Origin: Ciborinia camelliae
Lineage: Eukaryota > Ascomycota > Leotiomycetes > Helotiales > Sclerotiniaceae
Reading direction: 5' to 3'
Length of the DNA: 64,000 nucleotides
Assembly: GCA_025890175.1 (NCBI GenBank)
Contig: JANPYM010000013.1
Span: 1,318,777 to 1,382,776 of the forward strand
In this document: one piece after another, positions 35,522-47,843 of the stretch
How the letters are laid out: every line of letters starts with the position of its first letter
How positions within the stretch are numbered: position 1 is the first letter of the stretch
The notes under the pieces: generated by a model
Told to the model about the DNA's origin: nothing
Database searches by the model: none
What the model saw: the letters and a program-made list of their open reading frames with translations, nothing else
Made by a program: the position numbers and the translations under genes

Positions 35522-38500
35522 TTGGGGGGTTGGGTTGGGATGGGATGGACTTGAGGGGCATGGGCTTTGTTTAGATGGATGGATGGATGGATAGGGAGCT
35601 GGGGTTACGGTTACGGTTTTGGTGATGACTATCTATTAAAACTGTGTGTTGGTGAGCGGGCGTTTGGTGCGTGATATAGATACTATACTATACTATAAGG
35701 GTTGTAAAATATCTACTCTGATTAGATTACACACAGGGGTCATGTAGAGTTAGTTATATGTCGAAAGACTCTTGAGAGAATATCTTGATTCAAATATATA
35801 TATTTATATATATATAGATGGGTAGGTATAGAAAGCCTCTTATTATATGTATGCAATACTATAATATCATATTATATTCAATAATACAACATAACCAAAA
35901 CGAAAACCAAAGAATGTCAAAGAGGAAGAAAAGGAATTCGTAAGGTTATAAGAATCAGATAGATATTGATTCCAGTGAGAGGCAAGGAGATGTCTTGATA
36001 TGTACCTAATCATATATAATATGAACGATACCTATGTAGAAATAGTTCCCGAGATTGAGAATGTTATTGTTATTGTTATTGTCTGTCTGTCTGTCACTTG
36101 ATTTGGATCTTGAGATGGGGACGTTTCGTGATCGATGTTTAGAGGGTTATGGCTGGAGAGGTAGTGTAGTTAGATAATGTTTTTTGGATATTGTATTGTA
36201 TTGTATTATATTCTGGACTCGCACACCCATCAATGTTCTTAGGACTTGATGCAACAGAACAGAACATTGAATAATATTTTCAAGAACCTCGACCGATATG
36301 TGCGGGGTACTGTAAATAAAATGCAACTAGGTACGGTACCTACCTAGCTTTCGGGTTACTTAACCCGTGAGACATATCGATGATGTCTTTTGAGAAGTCT
36401 AAGAATAGGTAAGAATAAGTATAACAATAATAAATAAACCCTCATCATTATTTAATTACAAACCAACAAGAGCGTACAAAATCTCAAATCTCAAATATCA
36501 ATGGCTGGCTGACCTGACCTTGAGTTTATATTGTACATCCATCCATCCATACATCCATCCATCCATTCATATATAATGGCTCGCTGGTGATCATTTTTTT
36601 ATCATCCCCAGTTGGTTGCCGACTGACTACCGATCGATACCTACATAACCGGGAGTCGGAGGTCTCGTGCTTCACTTCCATTTTGGCTATTGTCAGATTA
36701 CATATATATATAGGTATGTATAGATTGAATGCTTTGGAGTTGAGCTGCTTGTAAATCAGATATATACCTCCGATCTTCGGGCTTGGCTATGGATTAAGTA
36801 GGTATGTATGTATGTATGTATGATGCAGGGCTCTCATTTGGTGACTGAGGTGTATTGGAACTATATAGGACCATTCCATGTACTGTGAGGTCAATAAAAG
36901 CCGGGGAATCGAGGGATCTAGATAGTTATCCCTATGACAGAAAACATTGAGCCGAGAATAAATTGATAGGATAGATTATTATTGGGAGCATTAAATATGT
37001 AGATTGGGAGAAGAAATATAACAATACTGTCGAGCAGGTAGGTACTATTGGAACTCAGCACAGTAGATTGATTGTAGGTCGACACAAGTTAAAAGAGAGA
37101 AAAAGCCACCTGCGAATCCCGTCATTATTCCCCAATCCAATCCCGTTGTACAGTAACTTGTCAGGAAACCTTGCTCATCGTCCCTGGAATATGCATGGCG
37201 ATAACGTAGTCCAAAGCCTATCAGTCCAACACCATCATGACACGGGGCAAAAGCTTAAATCTCGAGTCAGTGAGGCGAATTATTCAATAGATTCTGGACT
37301 TTCAGATACAGTAACTTTTTTTGAGGGATGAACTCTGCTGAGAAGTTGAGAATGATGATGATGATGACGGGATGATGATGAATTGTGAAGGATTTAGCTG
37401 GTATGAATTATTATTAGGTCGAGTACCCCCGTGTTTAGACGAATCTTCCGTGGTCATACCGGTACTTCTAGATCCACCTGGAGATCGTAGCATTCGTAGC
37501 CCTATAATCACGACGTCTAGAGGTGCAGAGTCCAAGGTTAATGCAAGAAGGAAAAAAAAATGAAATGGGGCTGGCTGGCTGGTAGCTGTTTATGCTTTGT
37601 TGTCGAGGAACCTTATTAAATGTTTGTTACTCTTGGGCTTCGTCATTGAATACTTCAAGTGCTAGGTAGGTAGATGATGAATATGAATCAGAAGTTAGAA
37701 GTACATACTGTGATAATAATAAAAGCTTGACCAAGAAGAAGGCGCCAAGTACCAAATACTACCTACCTACCTACCTAATTATTGGATTGCTATGTTTTTG
37801 TTTTCGTACCAAAAGTACATATATGCCGATATTTACTAGGGAAGGTTACATACTCCGTAGTTGTGATGCATTAAATCAGCTTCTTCATTGGTTCATGATC
37901 TTTTTTTGGTATGCTGACTATACTGGATTGTATCTATTGCACTGTACTACGCATGCTGCATGCGATGCAATAATCTGATTCCAGACCGTGGCTGACACTC
38001 ACTCATAAAGATGTTACAAACTTTACATACCAAATGGATCCGATTTATCCGTCTCCGTCTCCGTCTTCATACTGTAACCTACCTAGACCTACCTAGGTAC
38101 TCCGTAAACTTTCGGACTTTGTAAGGTTACTCAACATACCTACTCCTTTGAAAACCACGAATCTCGAATCTTCTCGAGTCTCGACTCTTCACCACGTACA
38201 GGTAGATAATAAGATATATTTATATATAATATATAATATATATGTAGTAACCTTAACCTTATTATTATTGATCCACCATCTGATCCATATTATCACAACC
38301 AAGTTTTTTTTACCTGACGCGGATTTAACGATTGGATTATTACCTAATCGAGCTTATTAGACCTTCTCTTCACCGCACCACCTAGTCACAATCGATAAGC
38401 GCCTTAACTCCGTGCTAGTCAACTAGACTTCAATCCCCTCCTTTCAACTTTCTCCCTTGAGTTAGCTCGGCTTCTTCGGAGGGGGTTAGATAGTGTTCAT

Positions 38501-38788
38501 CCACAAAGGACTTCTATATTTTTATTTTTATTCCATGGCATAGGTAATTTATTGTTCTTCTTTATGCCCGCTCTATTTCCAATCACTTCTTTCACATCTA
38601 CCTCCAAATCTATCGACAACACAAATCATTCATTTTTGCTTTACATTTGATCACTGTACATCTCTGATCACAAATAGATTCACTGGTCGTTTTTGAAAAC
38701 TCAATGCTTTAGCTCATTCGTGCAGGTCCTATTTCCTTGAGTTTAAGATACCATTCTTTGTTTAACGCCGTATACGAAGCGTTGAAAC
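35522..38788. other. Long spacer Zn2Cys6 gene / vps62
   Basis: About 3.3 kb without a supported gene. Simple repeats include GGAT/CATC tracts (35575-35600, 36538-36570), GTTATT and CTGT repeats (36062-36090), GTAT repeats (36802-36822) and ACCT/AGGT palindromes near 36335, 37760 and 38085. The final 300-400 bases form a pyrimidine-rich leader for vps62. Confidence 0.5.
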
Positions 38789-40408
38789 ATGACTTCCCTA
38801 CGCCGAATTATACTGGGAATCGTCCTCGTCTGCGTGACTTGGTTCGGAGCCACATCTCTACACCAATACCTCGATCCGAATACACATATCTCGGAGGAAA
38901 TGAGAGAGGATGCGCACTGGATCGGAACATCGAAACACGTTTTAGATAGGCAAGCATGTAAATGGCTCGGCCTTTGTGGGCTGGCTCACTACCATCCCGA
39001 TCCTGCTTGGAAAAGACGATTGAATAAGGCTACAAGGGACCAGCAAGTCATGGCAGATGATGACTTCGATGCAAACTGGGTAGAATGGGACGATGCCTAC
39101 AAGAATGCACCAAAAATGCGCCCAGATGATTGGTATGGCGATGATAGAGTGTTGAAAGAAGTTCCGCAATACGTTCTCGACCACGCACCTCTCGTACATC
39201 TGTATTCGGGCGAAAAGTTCTGGCCCGCGGATATCAAGGATCATTTGCTGCATGTTACACCCTACGAAAATCATACTTCATTACATATGAATGCCTCCGA
39301 ACATACGTTGCACAACCTACATCTGCTGAACGAAGGACGCAGAGGCCGAGTCTTATTCATGCAAAGTAAAGAAGATGTTGAAGATAGACCGAGGTGGCTT
39401 GGGAGTGCCTACAATAAACCTATACCATATGAAGACGAAATCAAACATGAGGAAGATTGGGAGGCGGCAGAGGAAGAAGAGGAGAAGGAATTTATCGAAA
39501 CTAAAGAGGATGGTCAAGAGGCCTGGGACGATGCGAGTGATGAAGACAGAATGAAGATTGCCGCGCCACTAGAGCCGTACTTCCGCGCACAACCACAAAT
39601 CACAAGACAGCGCCGACGCAATTTGAAGAAACGTGGAGATTCTTCGGGAAAACCAGATCAATCAGGATATTCTCCAGCTCCAGCGACATTGATTATTGTG
39701 GACAAAGGACATGGTATTGTTGATGCATTCTGGTTTTACTTCTATTCCTACAATCTTGGTACGACCGTCATGAAAATGCGATTCGGAAATCATGTTGGTG
39801 ATTGGGAACATTCTCTTATTCGCTTTTACAACGGTGAACCCAAGGCCGTATTCTTTTCTGCCCATTTTGGTGGCCTAGGATATCATTATAAAGCAGTGGA
39901 GAAGGGCCAAGGTCCAGGAAGAGAAGGAAGACCAGTGATATACAGTGCTGTAGGGTCTCACGCTATGTACGCGACTCCCGGCACCCATCCATACGTCCTA
40001 CCATTCAAACTCCTTGCCGACGTCACCGATAAAGGGCCAATCTGGGACCCGGTCCTCAATTACCGAGCATATTTCTTCAATACTTCTCTTACCCACAATG
40101 TCGATGCAAGACTCGCTACCTCGAATCTCCCGGTCCACACCATGGCCGATTCTTTCCAACCCGCGGCTCAAAACCCCGATGCTCCCACCGGTTGGTTTTG
40201 GTTTAATGGACATTGGGGGGATAAATTCTATGAACTCTCGGATTTGAGACAGTGGAGGTTTGTGGGACAATATCATTATGTGAATGGACCTTTGGGACCG
40301 AAATTTAAGAATTTGGGGAGGAGTCGGGTTTGTCAGTCGGGTACGAAGTGTATATTGGTGGATAGTTTGGAGAAGGGGAAACATAGGAGCTGGGTTGGGA
40401 AAAAATGA
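38789..40408 (+). CDS. vps62: Vacuolar protein sorting protein 62 (Vps62/DUF946 family)
   Basis: Single-exon gene of 539 aa. Residues about 6-25 (RIILGIVLVCVTWFGATSLH) form a signal anchor or signal peptide, so the protein enters the secretory/vacuolar route. Family motifs: YVLDHAPLVHLYSGEKFWPA, HLLHVTPYENHT, GHGIVDAFWFYFYSYNLG, the central FGNHVGDWEHSLIRFYNGEP, AVFFSAHFGG and YSAVGSHAMYATPGTHPYV. An acidic insert (EAAEEEEEKEFIETKEDG and following) lies at about 225-260, between halves of the domain. Yeast Vps62 is linked to vacuolar targeting; the molecular activity of the family is not well defined. No introns, unlike most neighbours. Confidence 0.92.
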   Translation: MTSLRRIILGIVLVCVTWFGATSLHQYLDPNTHISEEMREDAHWIGTSKHVLDRQACKWLGLCGLAHYHPDPAWKRRLNKATRDQQVMADDDFDANWVEWDDAYKNAPKMRPDDWYGDDRVLKEVPQYVLDHAPLVHLYSGEKFWPADIKDHLLHVTPYENHTSLHMNASEHTLHNLHLLNEGRRGRVLFMQSKEDVEDRPRWLGSAYNKPIPYEDEIKHEEDWEAAEEEEEKEFIETKEDGQEAWDDASDEDRMKIAAPLEPYFRAQPQITRQRRRNLKKRGDSSGKPDQSGYSPAPATLIIVDKGHGIVDAFWFYFYSYNLGTTVMKMRFGNHVGDWEHSLIRFYNGEPKAVFFSAHFGGLGYHYKAVEKGQGPGREGRPVIYSAVGSHAMYATPGTHPYVLPFKLLADVTDKGPIWDPVLNYRAYFFNTSLTHNVDARLATSNLPVHTMADSFQPAAQNPDAPTGWFWFNGHWGDKFYELSDLRQWRFVGQYHYVNGPLGPKFKNLGRSRVCQSGTKCILVDSLEKGKHRSWVGKK

Positions 40409-41735
40409 GCTGCATGGAATGCGATGCGATGAGACGGGATGAGACGAGGAATGATAGACTTGGATGTTCCTGTCCTTTGTCGCCCGTGAGAGTGCGCGAG
40501 ACATTGAGATTTTAGACTAGGTATAAAGGATAAATCGTTGCTTTTTTTGATTTTGTTTGGGCATTGGATGGGATGGGATGGGATTGGTTGGAGGTGTTTT
40601 TGGATTCGGCTTGGAGAAAGATGTGGTGGTGATGTGATTATCATAGAGGAGAAGGCATGGGAAGAAGCTTAATGATAAATGAATCGGATGAATTGATGGG
40701 TGGGTGGCCGGGTGTGAAATGAAGGAGAAGGAGAAGGAAGGACTATACGAGGCTATCTATTCATATGATGAGCACGCGGGAGAAGTGAAGGGGATCGAAT
40801 TATATCCCTCGGATCGGATCGGATGGGATTGAATTGAGATGGAAATCTGGAATTGCATGTGTTAGAGGTGTCTCCTTACCTATCTATCTTATCTACCTAT
40901 CTTCAGCAGTTCGTTTATATGGATGGATGGGTGGTTTGGGGGAGGGGGAATATAGATAGGGATATGGATATGGATATGGATATGGATGGAGGGAGGGAGG
41001 GAGGGAGGAATGGATCTATTCCTTGTACATACATACAACATACATATACATATATATATTTGATTGATCTTTTGAATATAGAATATTTTCATTTGGTTTG
41101 TGGGGTTTTGTGGGATGAATTGTGTTGGTGAATTCCAAGGTTGGGTACCCTTTTTTTAACCTTGGTACAGTTTATATAGATAGGGCTGGCGTTAAATCGA
41201 ATCTATGTCTCTTGGATTACTTCAACTTCCTGTATAGGAAGGAGAAGGAGAAGGGGATAGAGCGGGATCCGATTTAGCGCAGCCTATCTAGTGCACAGAC
41301 CTCTCTACTGTAGGTAGGTAGCTTGCTAGGTAGGTATCCGAATCTCTTTCTTCGAGACAAGGCAATCCTGCAATACTTCCCTCCTAAGGTTTCCTTCTCC
41401 CAACTCCTAGGTAGTCTTTGCTTTAATCCGTAAGTATGGGGTTATGTTACATTTTCTCGATTAGGTCGGCTTTGAATCGTTCTCGGCTTGGATCTCGGAA
41501 CCTCGAAATAAAGGTTTTGTCATTTCGAGATGGTTATTGTTATACGCGTCTGTTGGAATCACCATGGGCGATGCAGAACAAATGTACTATAGTATGCAGT
41601 GTATTTGGCTCGAAGCTCTAAAAAACTATACTATAGATCGACTATATAAGCCCGCTAGCGCATGCAGCGCACGGCTTGCGTGTTGTAGACACGTGATTTA
41701 TCTAATATTTATCAATTTTGAATAATTATATAATA

Positions 41736-41942
41736 CTATAGTGGACAAACCCATAGAGCCTGAAACGTATTTTTTTAGGTATTTTTAAAATATTTATAAT
41801 AATTATATATTAGTATATATTACATTTTAATTTTTATTTTAATTTTTATTTATAATTTCTTTTTAATACTAATATATAATTATTATAAATATTTTAAAAA
41901 TAAAAAAATACGTTTCAAACTCTATAGGTTTGCCCACTATAG
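41736..41942. mobile_element. Hairpin MITE with about 80-bp terminal inverted repeats, TA target site
   Basis: The arms, 41736-41816 and 41866-41942, are inverted copies; the left has a 4-base AGGT insertion. The ends read CTATAGTGG...CCACTATAG, each flanked by TA (TAATA on both sides), the duplication of Tc1/mariner-pogo (Fot1-like) elements. The middle 49 bases are T-rich. Four substitutions in the first 30 bases of the arms are all transitions (GTGGAC/GTGGGC, CCCAT/CCTAT, GAGCC/GAGTT). No coding capacity, so mobilisation would need a transposase from elsewhere. Confidence 0.8.
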
Positions 41943-42250
41943 TAATATATAATATATAATTATACTAAATCTATTATATAAAGTTTTTATACTAATAATA
42001 TTTTTTTAAAATTTTATATATATTATTTTATAATATTTTATTACCGTATTTATAATATAGCTTATATATATTATATTTTTAAAATATAATATTAATATAT
42101 ACAATCACGTGATCCGAACGCAGTAAAGTGGAGGGGTCGTTTTTGCTCCCGCCCCGAAACCCTTCCACTTCGTTTCAGGCAAACGATTATATAATATATA
42201 TTTGCGGGTATATTTGTACTCGCTGAATTTATAGGGTAATTACTTTGTCA

Positions 42251-42326
42251 AATCCTACTAGTATAGGGTAGGGTAAATACCCTATAGGATCAAAAATCCC
42301 GGGTAGGGTACGAGTGCCCAACCCTG
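42251..42326. mobile_element. Orphan transposon end, hAT-like terminus
   Basis: Read on the minus strand from 42326 the sequence starts CAGGGTTGGGCACTCGTACC, the form of a hAT terminal repeat, and continues into nested palindromes (GGGTA/TACCC, CCTATA/TATAGG). I do not find the matching left end or an 8-bp duplicate of GCTATAAT upstream, so it may be a truncated copy. Confidence 0.4.
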
Positions 42327-42715
42327 GCTATAATGCATTCACGCCTGAAAATTCTATCAGATGCTAAGACAGCATCAAATCCCAGCCGGATGCTTGCATT
42401 TTATTGATGGAGGGTTCGGTAGCATGCATCTACTCCATGAATCAGCCTTTCCGCAGCATGGCTAGGGGTGGCCGTTTTAACGGCCTTGTTGAAGGGGATG
42501 AGAAGATGATGGAATCGTGATATGGGAGATTGAAGTACAAATACCTTCTCCTCTCCTCTAGTTTTCTTAACAGCAGGTGTTCTTATATGAGTCTCATACT
42601 CAACATCCTGAAAAGTATATTTTACAAACGCAATCAAACAATATCACACCCAGATATCTACAACCAAACTCCCCTTAACCAAGGAGGTACTGGTACTTCT
42701 TTACACTCAAGCAAT

Positions 42716-45120
42716 ATGTCCTCAACTCGTGGATCGTCTGTCGATCGAGACGTTCATGGCAGTCCCATAACTCCGCAAACTCAGCTTCCCGACGAGGAAT
42801 TCAAAGTTACATCTTCGCTCGAGGATCTACAAACAGATGAACAACGACGGGTTCTCGATACAGTGGCCCAATTAAGAAACTGCGGTCTTGAAGGAGTCTT
42901 GCCACTACCACAACTCGTTGTCTGTGGCGATCAATCGGCAGGGAAAAGTAAGTACAATCATTTCTCTTGTTCTTGAATATATAATACTCGTTCCGATGTT
43001 TCTCTGTGAGCGAAATCTACTCTTGAAGTAGTTGATACCACAAACGAACTAATTCGACTTTTGTAGGCTCTGTTCTCGAAGCACTGACCGAGATTCCTTT
43101 CCCAAGGAACGACAATCTCTGCACCCGTTTTGCGACCGAGATTAGTCTACGTCGGGCCAATGAGAATTCTCTCACGGTCAAAGTCATCCCCGACGATTCT
43201 CGGCCAGCTGCAGAGCAAGCCAAAATCCGTGACTTCGTACAGACTATCACGAATTTTGACGAGCTGCCCAGAATCACGAATATGGCCATGGAAGCTATGG
43301 GCATACAATCCAAAAAAGAACCGGGTTCACCATCGCCAGCATTTGCGAGGGATGTCCTCAGCATCGAAATATCTGGCCCAACCCGTCCGCAATTGACACT
43401 AGTTGATCTTCCTGGATTGATCGCCTCTGAGACGGAAGAAGCAACTATTGCTGATGTTGAAATGGTTGCTAGAATTACAGAGCACTATATAAAGCAACCT
43501 CGAACAATCTGTCTTCCTGTGATATCCGCCAAGAACGACATTGGAAACCAGGGAATCTTGACCCGGGTCAAGGTACATGATAAAAATGGGGATCGCACTT
43601 TGGGGATCATCACGAAACCAGACACTCTTGATGCAGGATCTGGTAGCGAGGAATCTTTTATCCGTCTTGCGAAGAATGAAAATGTAAGATTCAAGCTTGG
43701 GTGGCATGTGGTCAGGAATAGAAAATTTGAAGAGACGCATTTCAATCTGATGGAACGTAATATGAAAGAAATTTCCTGGTTTCAAGAATCCAATTTCAAG
43801 GAATTGCCTCAAGCATCAGTAGGAATTGCACAGTTGCGCATCCGCTTGAGTGTCCTTTTATTCGAGCACATTCAGAGAGAACTTCCGAATCTACGTCGGG
43901 AGATCGACAAAGGACTTTCGTTGTCACGAGATCAGCTTGGAATGCTCGGCAAATCTAGATCAACAACTGCAGAATGCAAATCATACCTTGTGCAGCTCAG
44001 CAATGATTTTGCGAATATCTGCAAAGCATCCGTCGACGGCCACTACGAAGGCGCCTATTTTCGTGGCTCGCCTAATACTGAATCTGGGATCGATTTGCGT
44101 CGAACTCGAGCTCTTGTGCAGTCCATGAATAAGTCCTTCTGCGATAACCTGCGCCTGAATGGCCACAAATACCAAATCATTATGTCTGAAAATACCACAT
44201 CCGGCGAGTTGTCGGATGAGCGCCCCCTGGCAGATGTGGAAACAGACACACGGACGGACATAGATCGGCCGTTTGTATACACAAGGAAGGAGGCATTTGA
44301 CTGGGTCAATAGAGCATTGAAAGCATGCCGTGGTATGGAAGTATATGGAACCTACAGTCCGACACTAATTTCGCAACTCTTCTGGGAACAATCAGAAAAA
44401 TGGGAAGCCTTGGCTTCTACCCATATGGAAGATGTTTCTGATGTTTGTACGAATTTTCTCAAATCATTACTTCACGACAAAGTACCAAAGGATGTAGAAT
44501 CCCGCTTATGGTTATACATTGAGGAAAAGTTGAAGATCCGACGCCAAGCAGCAGCTCGAGAATTGAACTTTTTGATCGAGGATCTTTCTCAACACCCGAT
44601 CAACTACAATCACTACTTTACGGATACCATTCACAAACGCCGGGAAGACAGACAGAAAGCAGCAATGGAGAAGGCTGTTAAAGACGCCACCACTGGTGAC
44701 AACACTGACCCTAGTATCTTGTACTCAAGTTACAATAAGAGTACACAGAAAGATATGGATGGGTTTTCCTGCGAAGAAGCCCTCGATAACCTCTTCGCAC
44801 TTTATAAGGTACGTAGAAAGTTTCCCGATGATCCATGAATGCTTCAAACACACATCTAACGTCCAACACGTTAGGTTCTTCAAAAAGTCTTCATTGCCAA
44901 TGTTACCACCCAAGTGATCGAACGTCATATAGTTCGTGGCCTAGACGCCATATTCAATCCCGTTGCCGTACACAGCCTTACCTCGGGAGAAGCCGAAGCC
45001 ATTGCGAGTGAGCCTGCACACTCGAAGAACGATCGAAAATACCACACGGCTCGAATCAGCAAGCTCGAAGACGGCAAGCGCATCTTTAGAACTATTATGG
45101 GTAGTGGGGCTGCCTTATAG
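42716..45120 (+). CDS. Dynamin-like (Mx/Vps1-related) large GTPase
   Basis: Membrane-remodelling GTPase family. Exons 42716-42947, 43067-44808 and 44875-45120 give 739 aa. G1 motif GDQSAGKS at 71-78 (split by the first intron inside the Ser codon), threonine of switch I in NLCTRFATEI, G3 DLPG at 191-194, G4 TKPD at 260-263. A middle/stalk domain follows, with a GTPase-effector-like C terminus (VLQKVFIANVTTQVIERHIV then RISKLEDGKRIFRTIMGSG). No PH or proline-rich domain, as in fungal Mx-like dynamins, a family with many lineage-specific members. The ATG at 42716 gives MSSTRGSSVD; in-frame upstream codons could extend it but look like leader. The left flank is transposon debris. Confidence 0.9.
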
Positions 45121-46122
45121 ATCTTTCAGCTTGGAGCTAGAAAGAGTCGTGGCTGATCGCATGCCTCGTATAGCTTGGATGTCGCTCACGAAACTGCGGG
45201 GCATCGACAGAATCGAGAGAAATGCTTAGGTAGAAGAAGTGCGAGCTATGCTGGATCTGAGAATGTTTTTCTTTTTCTTTGAAAATGTAAAGAGACGAAA
45301 TTTTGAGTTTGAAATATTAATAGAATTAATTTTGTTTGTTAATTAATAACTCGCTTAGTTCTTATCGATTTATAAAATTTATAGATTTATTTTTATCTTA
45401 TAATTCTTATATATATACCTAAGTCTCGACAACCTTTCTTTCAAGCCCTTATTTTTCTTCCCGCCCCGGCATCACTTAGATATCTAGATACCACGGATTC
45501 ATCCTTCCACGGATCTCTTTACCGGCAATTATAGTACTTATTTCGGTTCCGATGAGTCAATTCTTGAGTCATCTATTGTCTAGATATTGTTTGGGGCTGG
45601 TTTGGATGGCAAAAAACGCCCTTGACTGGTAAATAACCCGCTTTTCTCTATTCTGAAATGGATTCCGCATTTTGAATTTTTTTGGGTTTGGGAGAATTGG
45701 GTGTAGTGTTAAATTTGCTATGGTGGTTCGTATATGAGAAAGTGGAGATGTTGAAAAGAACCTGGAATGAATCGTTTTTTTTTCGATGGTTCGGTGGAAT
45801 TTTAATCCTGGATGCGAGATGCGAGAGCCTAGATGCAAGACTCGCTAGAAGATGAGCAGACTTGTCACATGGATATTATATTTGTCATTGGAACTCGGTC
45901 GGGAGGATCCATTGTATTCATTTAGTAAGTGGAGTATTGATCTATTGGGTAGGTGGATGACTTGGTACTTGTTACTGCAGTGAGGCTTCTTCCAAAGTGT
46001 GAAGATGCGTTCTCGATTTCTTGTAGTTTTACAATGTATTCTTCTGCGGTTCGATTCAGTGCTGTGCGATATTTCGAGGCCATTTAATTGCTGGTAAGTA
46101 TAGTGCCAAAGTAGAGGAAGAT
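45121..46122. other. Spacer dynamin / MFS gene
   Basis: About 1 kb, AT-rich in its first part (45240-45420). No supported gene. Confidence 0.45.
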
Positions 46123-47843
46123 ATGATTCCCAATTCAGAATCAGAGCCGGAAATTGAGGGTGATACTGGTACATCATCATCGAGGGATTTGGAAAAGGAG
46201 GAGATTGAAATTGGAAATTCAACCGCCACTTCGGCGCTGAATCTCGATGGAGAAACTATAGACTTTGAGATACCACCACGAAGGCCAAGCTCCAAATCGC
46301 ATTCGCGGTCCAACATTCCCTCAGATCTTCCCTCCGACCAAGAAAAATCCTTGAGCTCGATTGAGACACAAGATGATCGGATATTGGTTGACTGGGATGG
46401 AGAGAATGATCAAGGGAACCCGCGGAATTGGTCGACATTGTATAAGAGTTGGATTACCTTTATTTTGGGTATGTTGTCGCTCAGTGCGAGTTTAGGGAGT
46501 AGTACTATTAGTCCAGCGGAAAATACCATTGCGTCATATGTTGGGGTTGGGAACGAGGTTAGTGTGTTGAGTATTAGTCTGTATATGTGAGTTTGAATAT
46601 TTTGCCTTTTTTGCTATGTTAGATGTACTAATATATCTTCAAAAATAGATTAGGCTTTGCATTTGGACCACTTTGCTGGGCGCCAATATCTGAGCTTTGG
46701 GGGAGAAGATGGAGTATGTTACCGGCAGTATTTTGTCTAGGCATTTTCTCCATTGGAACGGCCACGAGTGAGAATGCTGCATCGATTTTTATAACGAGAT
46801 TTTTTAGTGGTTTATTTGGCTCCGCTCCTGTGTCGAATGTCTCTGCGGCATTGGGAGATATCTGGAGCCCGAAAGCTCGCGGGACAGCTATCACATTCTA
46901 TTCAGTTGCAGTCATAGGCGGGCCGATACTAGGACCTTTGATCGGGAGCGCTTTGCTTGTGAATCCACACTTGGGATGGAGATGGACGGAATATCTTGAG
47001 GCCATCTGGGTATTTGTCGTTCTATTATTGAGCTTCTTCTGCCTCCCCGAAGTTTATACTCCCGTTCTTCTCAAAAAGAAAGCCGCTTGGCTCCGAAAGG
47101 AAACGGGCAATAACGCCTACTACCATCCGCATGAAGGCATCAAACTTGACGCCAAGACAATAATCACGAAACATTTCTCTCGGCCCCTCCTGATGCTCTT
47201 TACAGAACCAATGGTCACCTGTATAGCTTTCTACGCCTCCTTCGTGTACGGGCTCCTCTTCCTCACCCTCGAAGTCTTCCCCATAGTCTTCTCCGAAAAC
47301 CGCGGCTGGTCCCCCGTCATATCAACTCTTCCTTTCCTTGGCCTCTTCGTAGGCGTTAATTTCGCCGTCATAGTTAATCTTGGCAATCAACCCCGCTATG
47401 CGCGCATCGTCGACGCCGCAGGAGGAATACCCGTCCCCGAAGGTCGACTCGCTCCCATGGCACTCGGAGGCATTTTGTTCGCCATCGGACTTTTCTGGTT
47501 CGGTTGGACGGCGGCGCCTAATATCCATTGGATTCTTCCAGTTCTGGCTTCCATGTTTATTGGCGCAGGCTTTAATATTATCTTTCAACAGTGTATTAAC
47601 TTCTTGATCGATACTTATGCTTTGTATGCGGCGAGCGCGGTCAGTGCAAATACGTTCTTGAGGAGCATTTTGGCGGCTGCGTTTCCGTTGCTTGCTGGTC
47701 CGATGTTTGGGGGAATGGGAGTGGGACCCGCGATGAGTGTGTTGGGTGGAGTGGCTACGGTGGCAGTGCCGGTGCCTTTTTTGTTTATGAAGTATGGGGT
47801 TTCTTTGAGGAGGAAGAGTAAATTTGCACCGTTTAAGCATTAG
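46123..47843 (+). CDS. MFS multidrug-type transporter, DHA1 family
   Basis: Plasma-membrane proton antiporter of the 12-TM DHA1 drug group (CAF5/FLR1/TPO-like). Exons 46123-46586 and 46649-47843 give 552 aa. A 105-110-residue acidic cytosolic N terminus leads to the typical WDGENDQGNPRNWSTLYKSW entry. Motif A-like PISELWGRR follows TM2; motif C is AVIGGPILGPLIGS; then GWRWTEYLEAIW, a central loop (LKKKAAWLRKETGN) and the second bundle starting PLLMLFTEPMVTCIAFYASF. The exon join gives SLYILGFAFGPL, correct for TM2. Substrate unknown. It lies between a dynamin and a HET gene, with no biosynthetic core enzyme nearby, so a cluster role is not supported. Confidence 0.92.

Larger units (their letters stand above)
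40409..42715. other. Spacer with transposon debris
   Basis: About 2.3 kb. 40409-41400 holds simple repeats (ATGGAT, GGAG, AGGT) and a perfect hairpin with arms CCAAGGTT/AACCTTGG (about 41136-41164). 41700-42110 is extremely AT-rich and contains a hairpin MITE. 42180-42326 ends in a hAT-like terminus. TCACGTGA/CACGTGAT motifs flank the AT-rich part near 41692 and 42111. Confidence 0.6.

Noticed and set aside
42530..42715. In-frame N-terminal extension of the dynamin-like protein
   Set aside because: The extension is not family-like and reads as leader; the ATG at 42716 gives a normal start.
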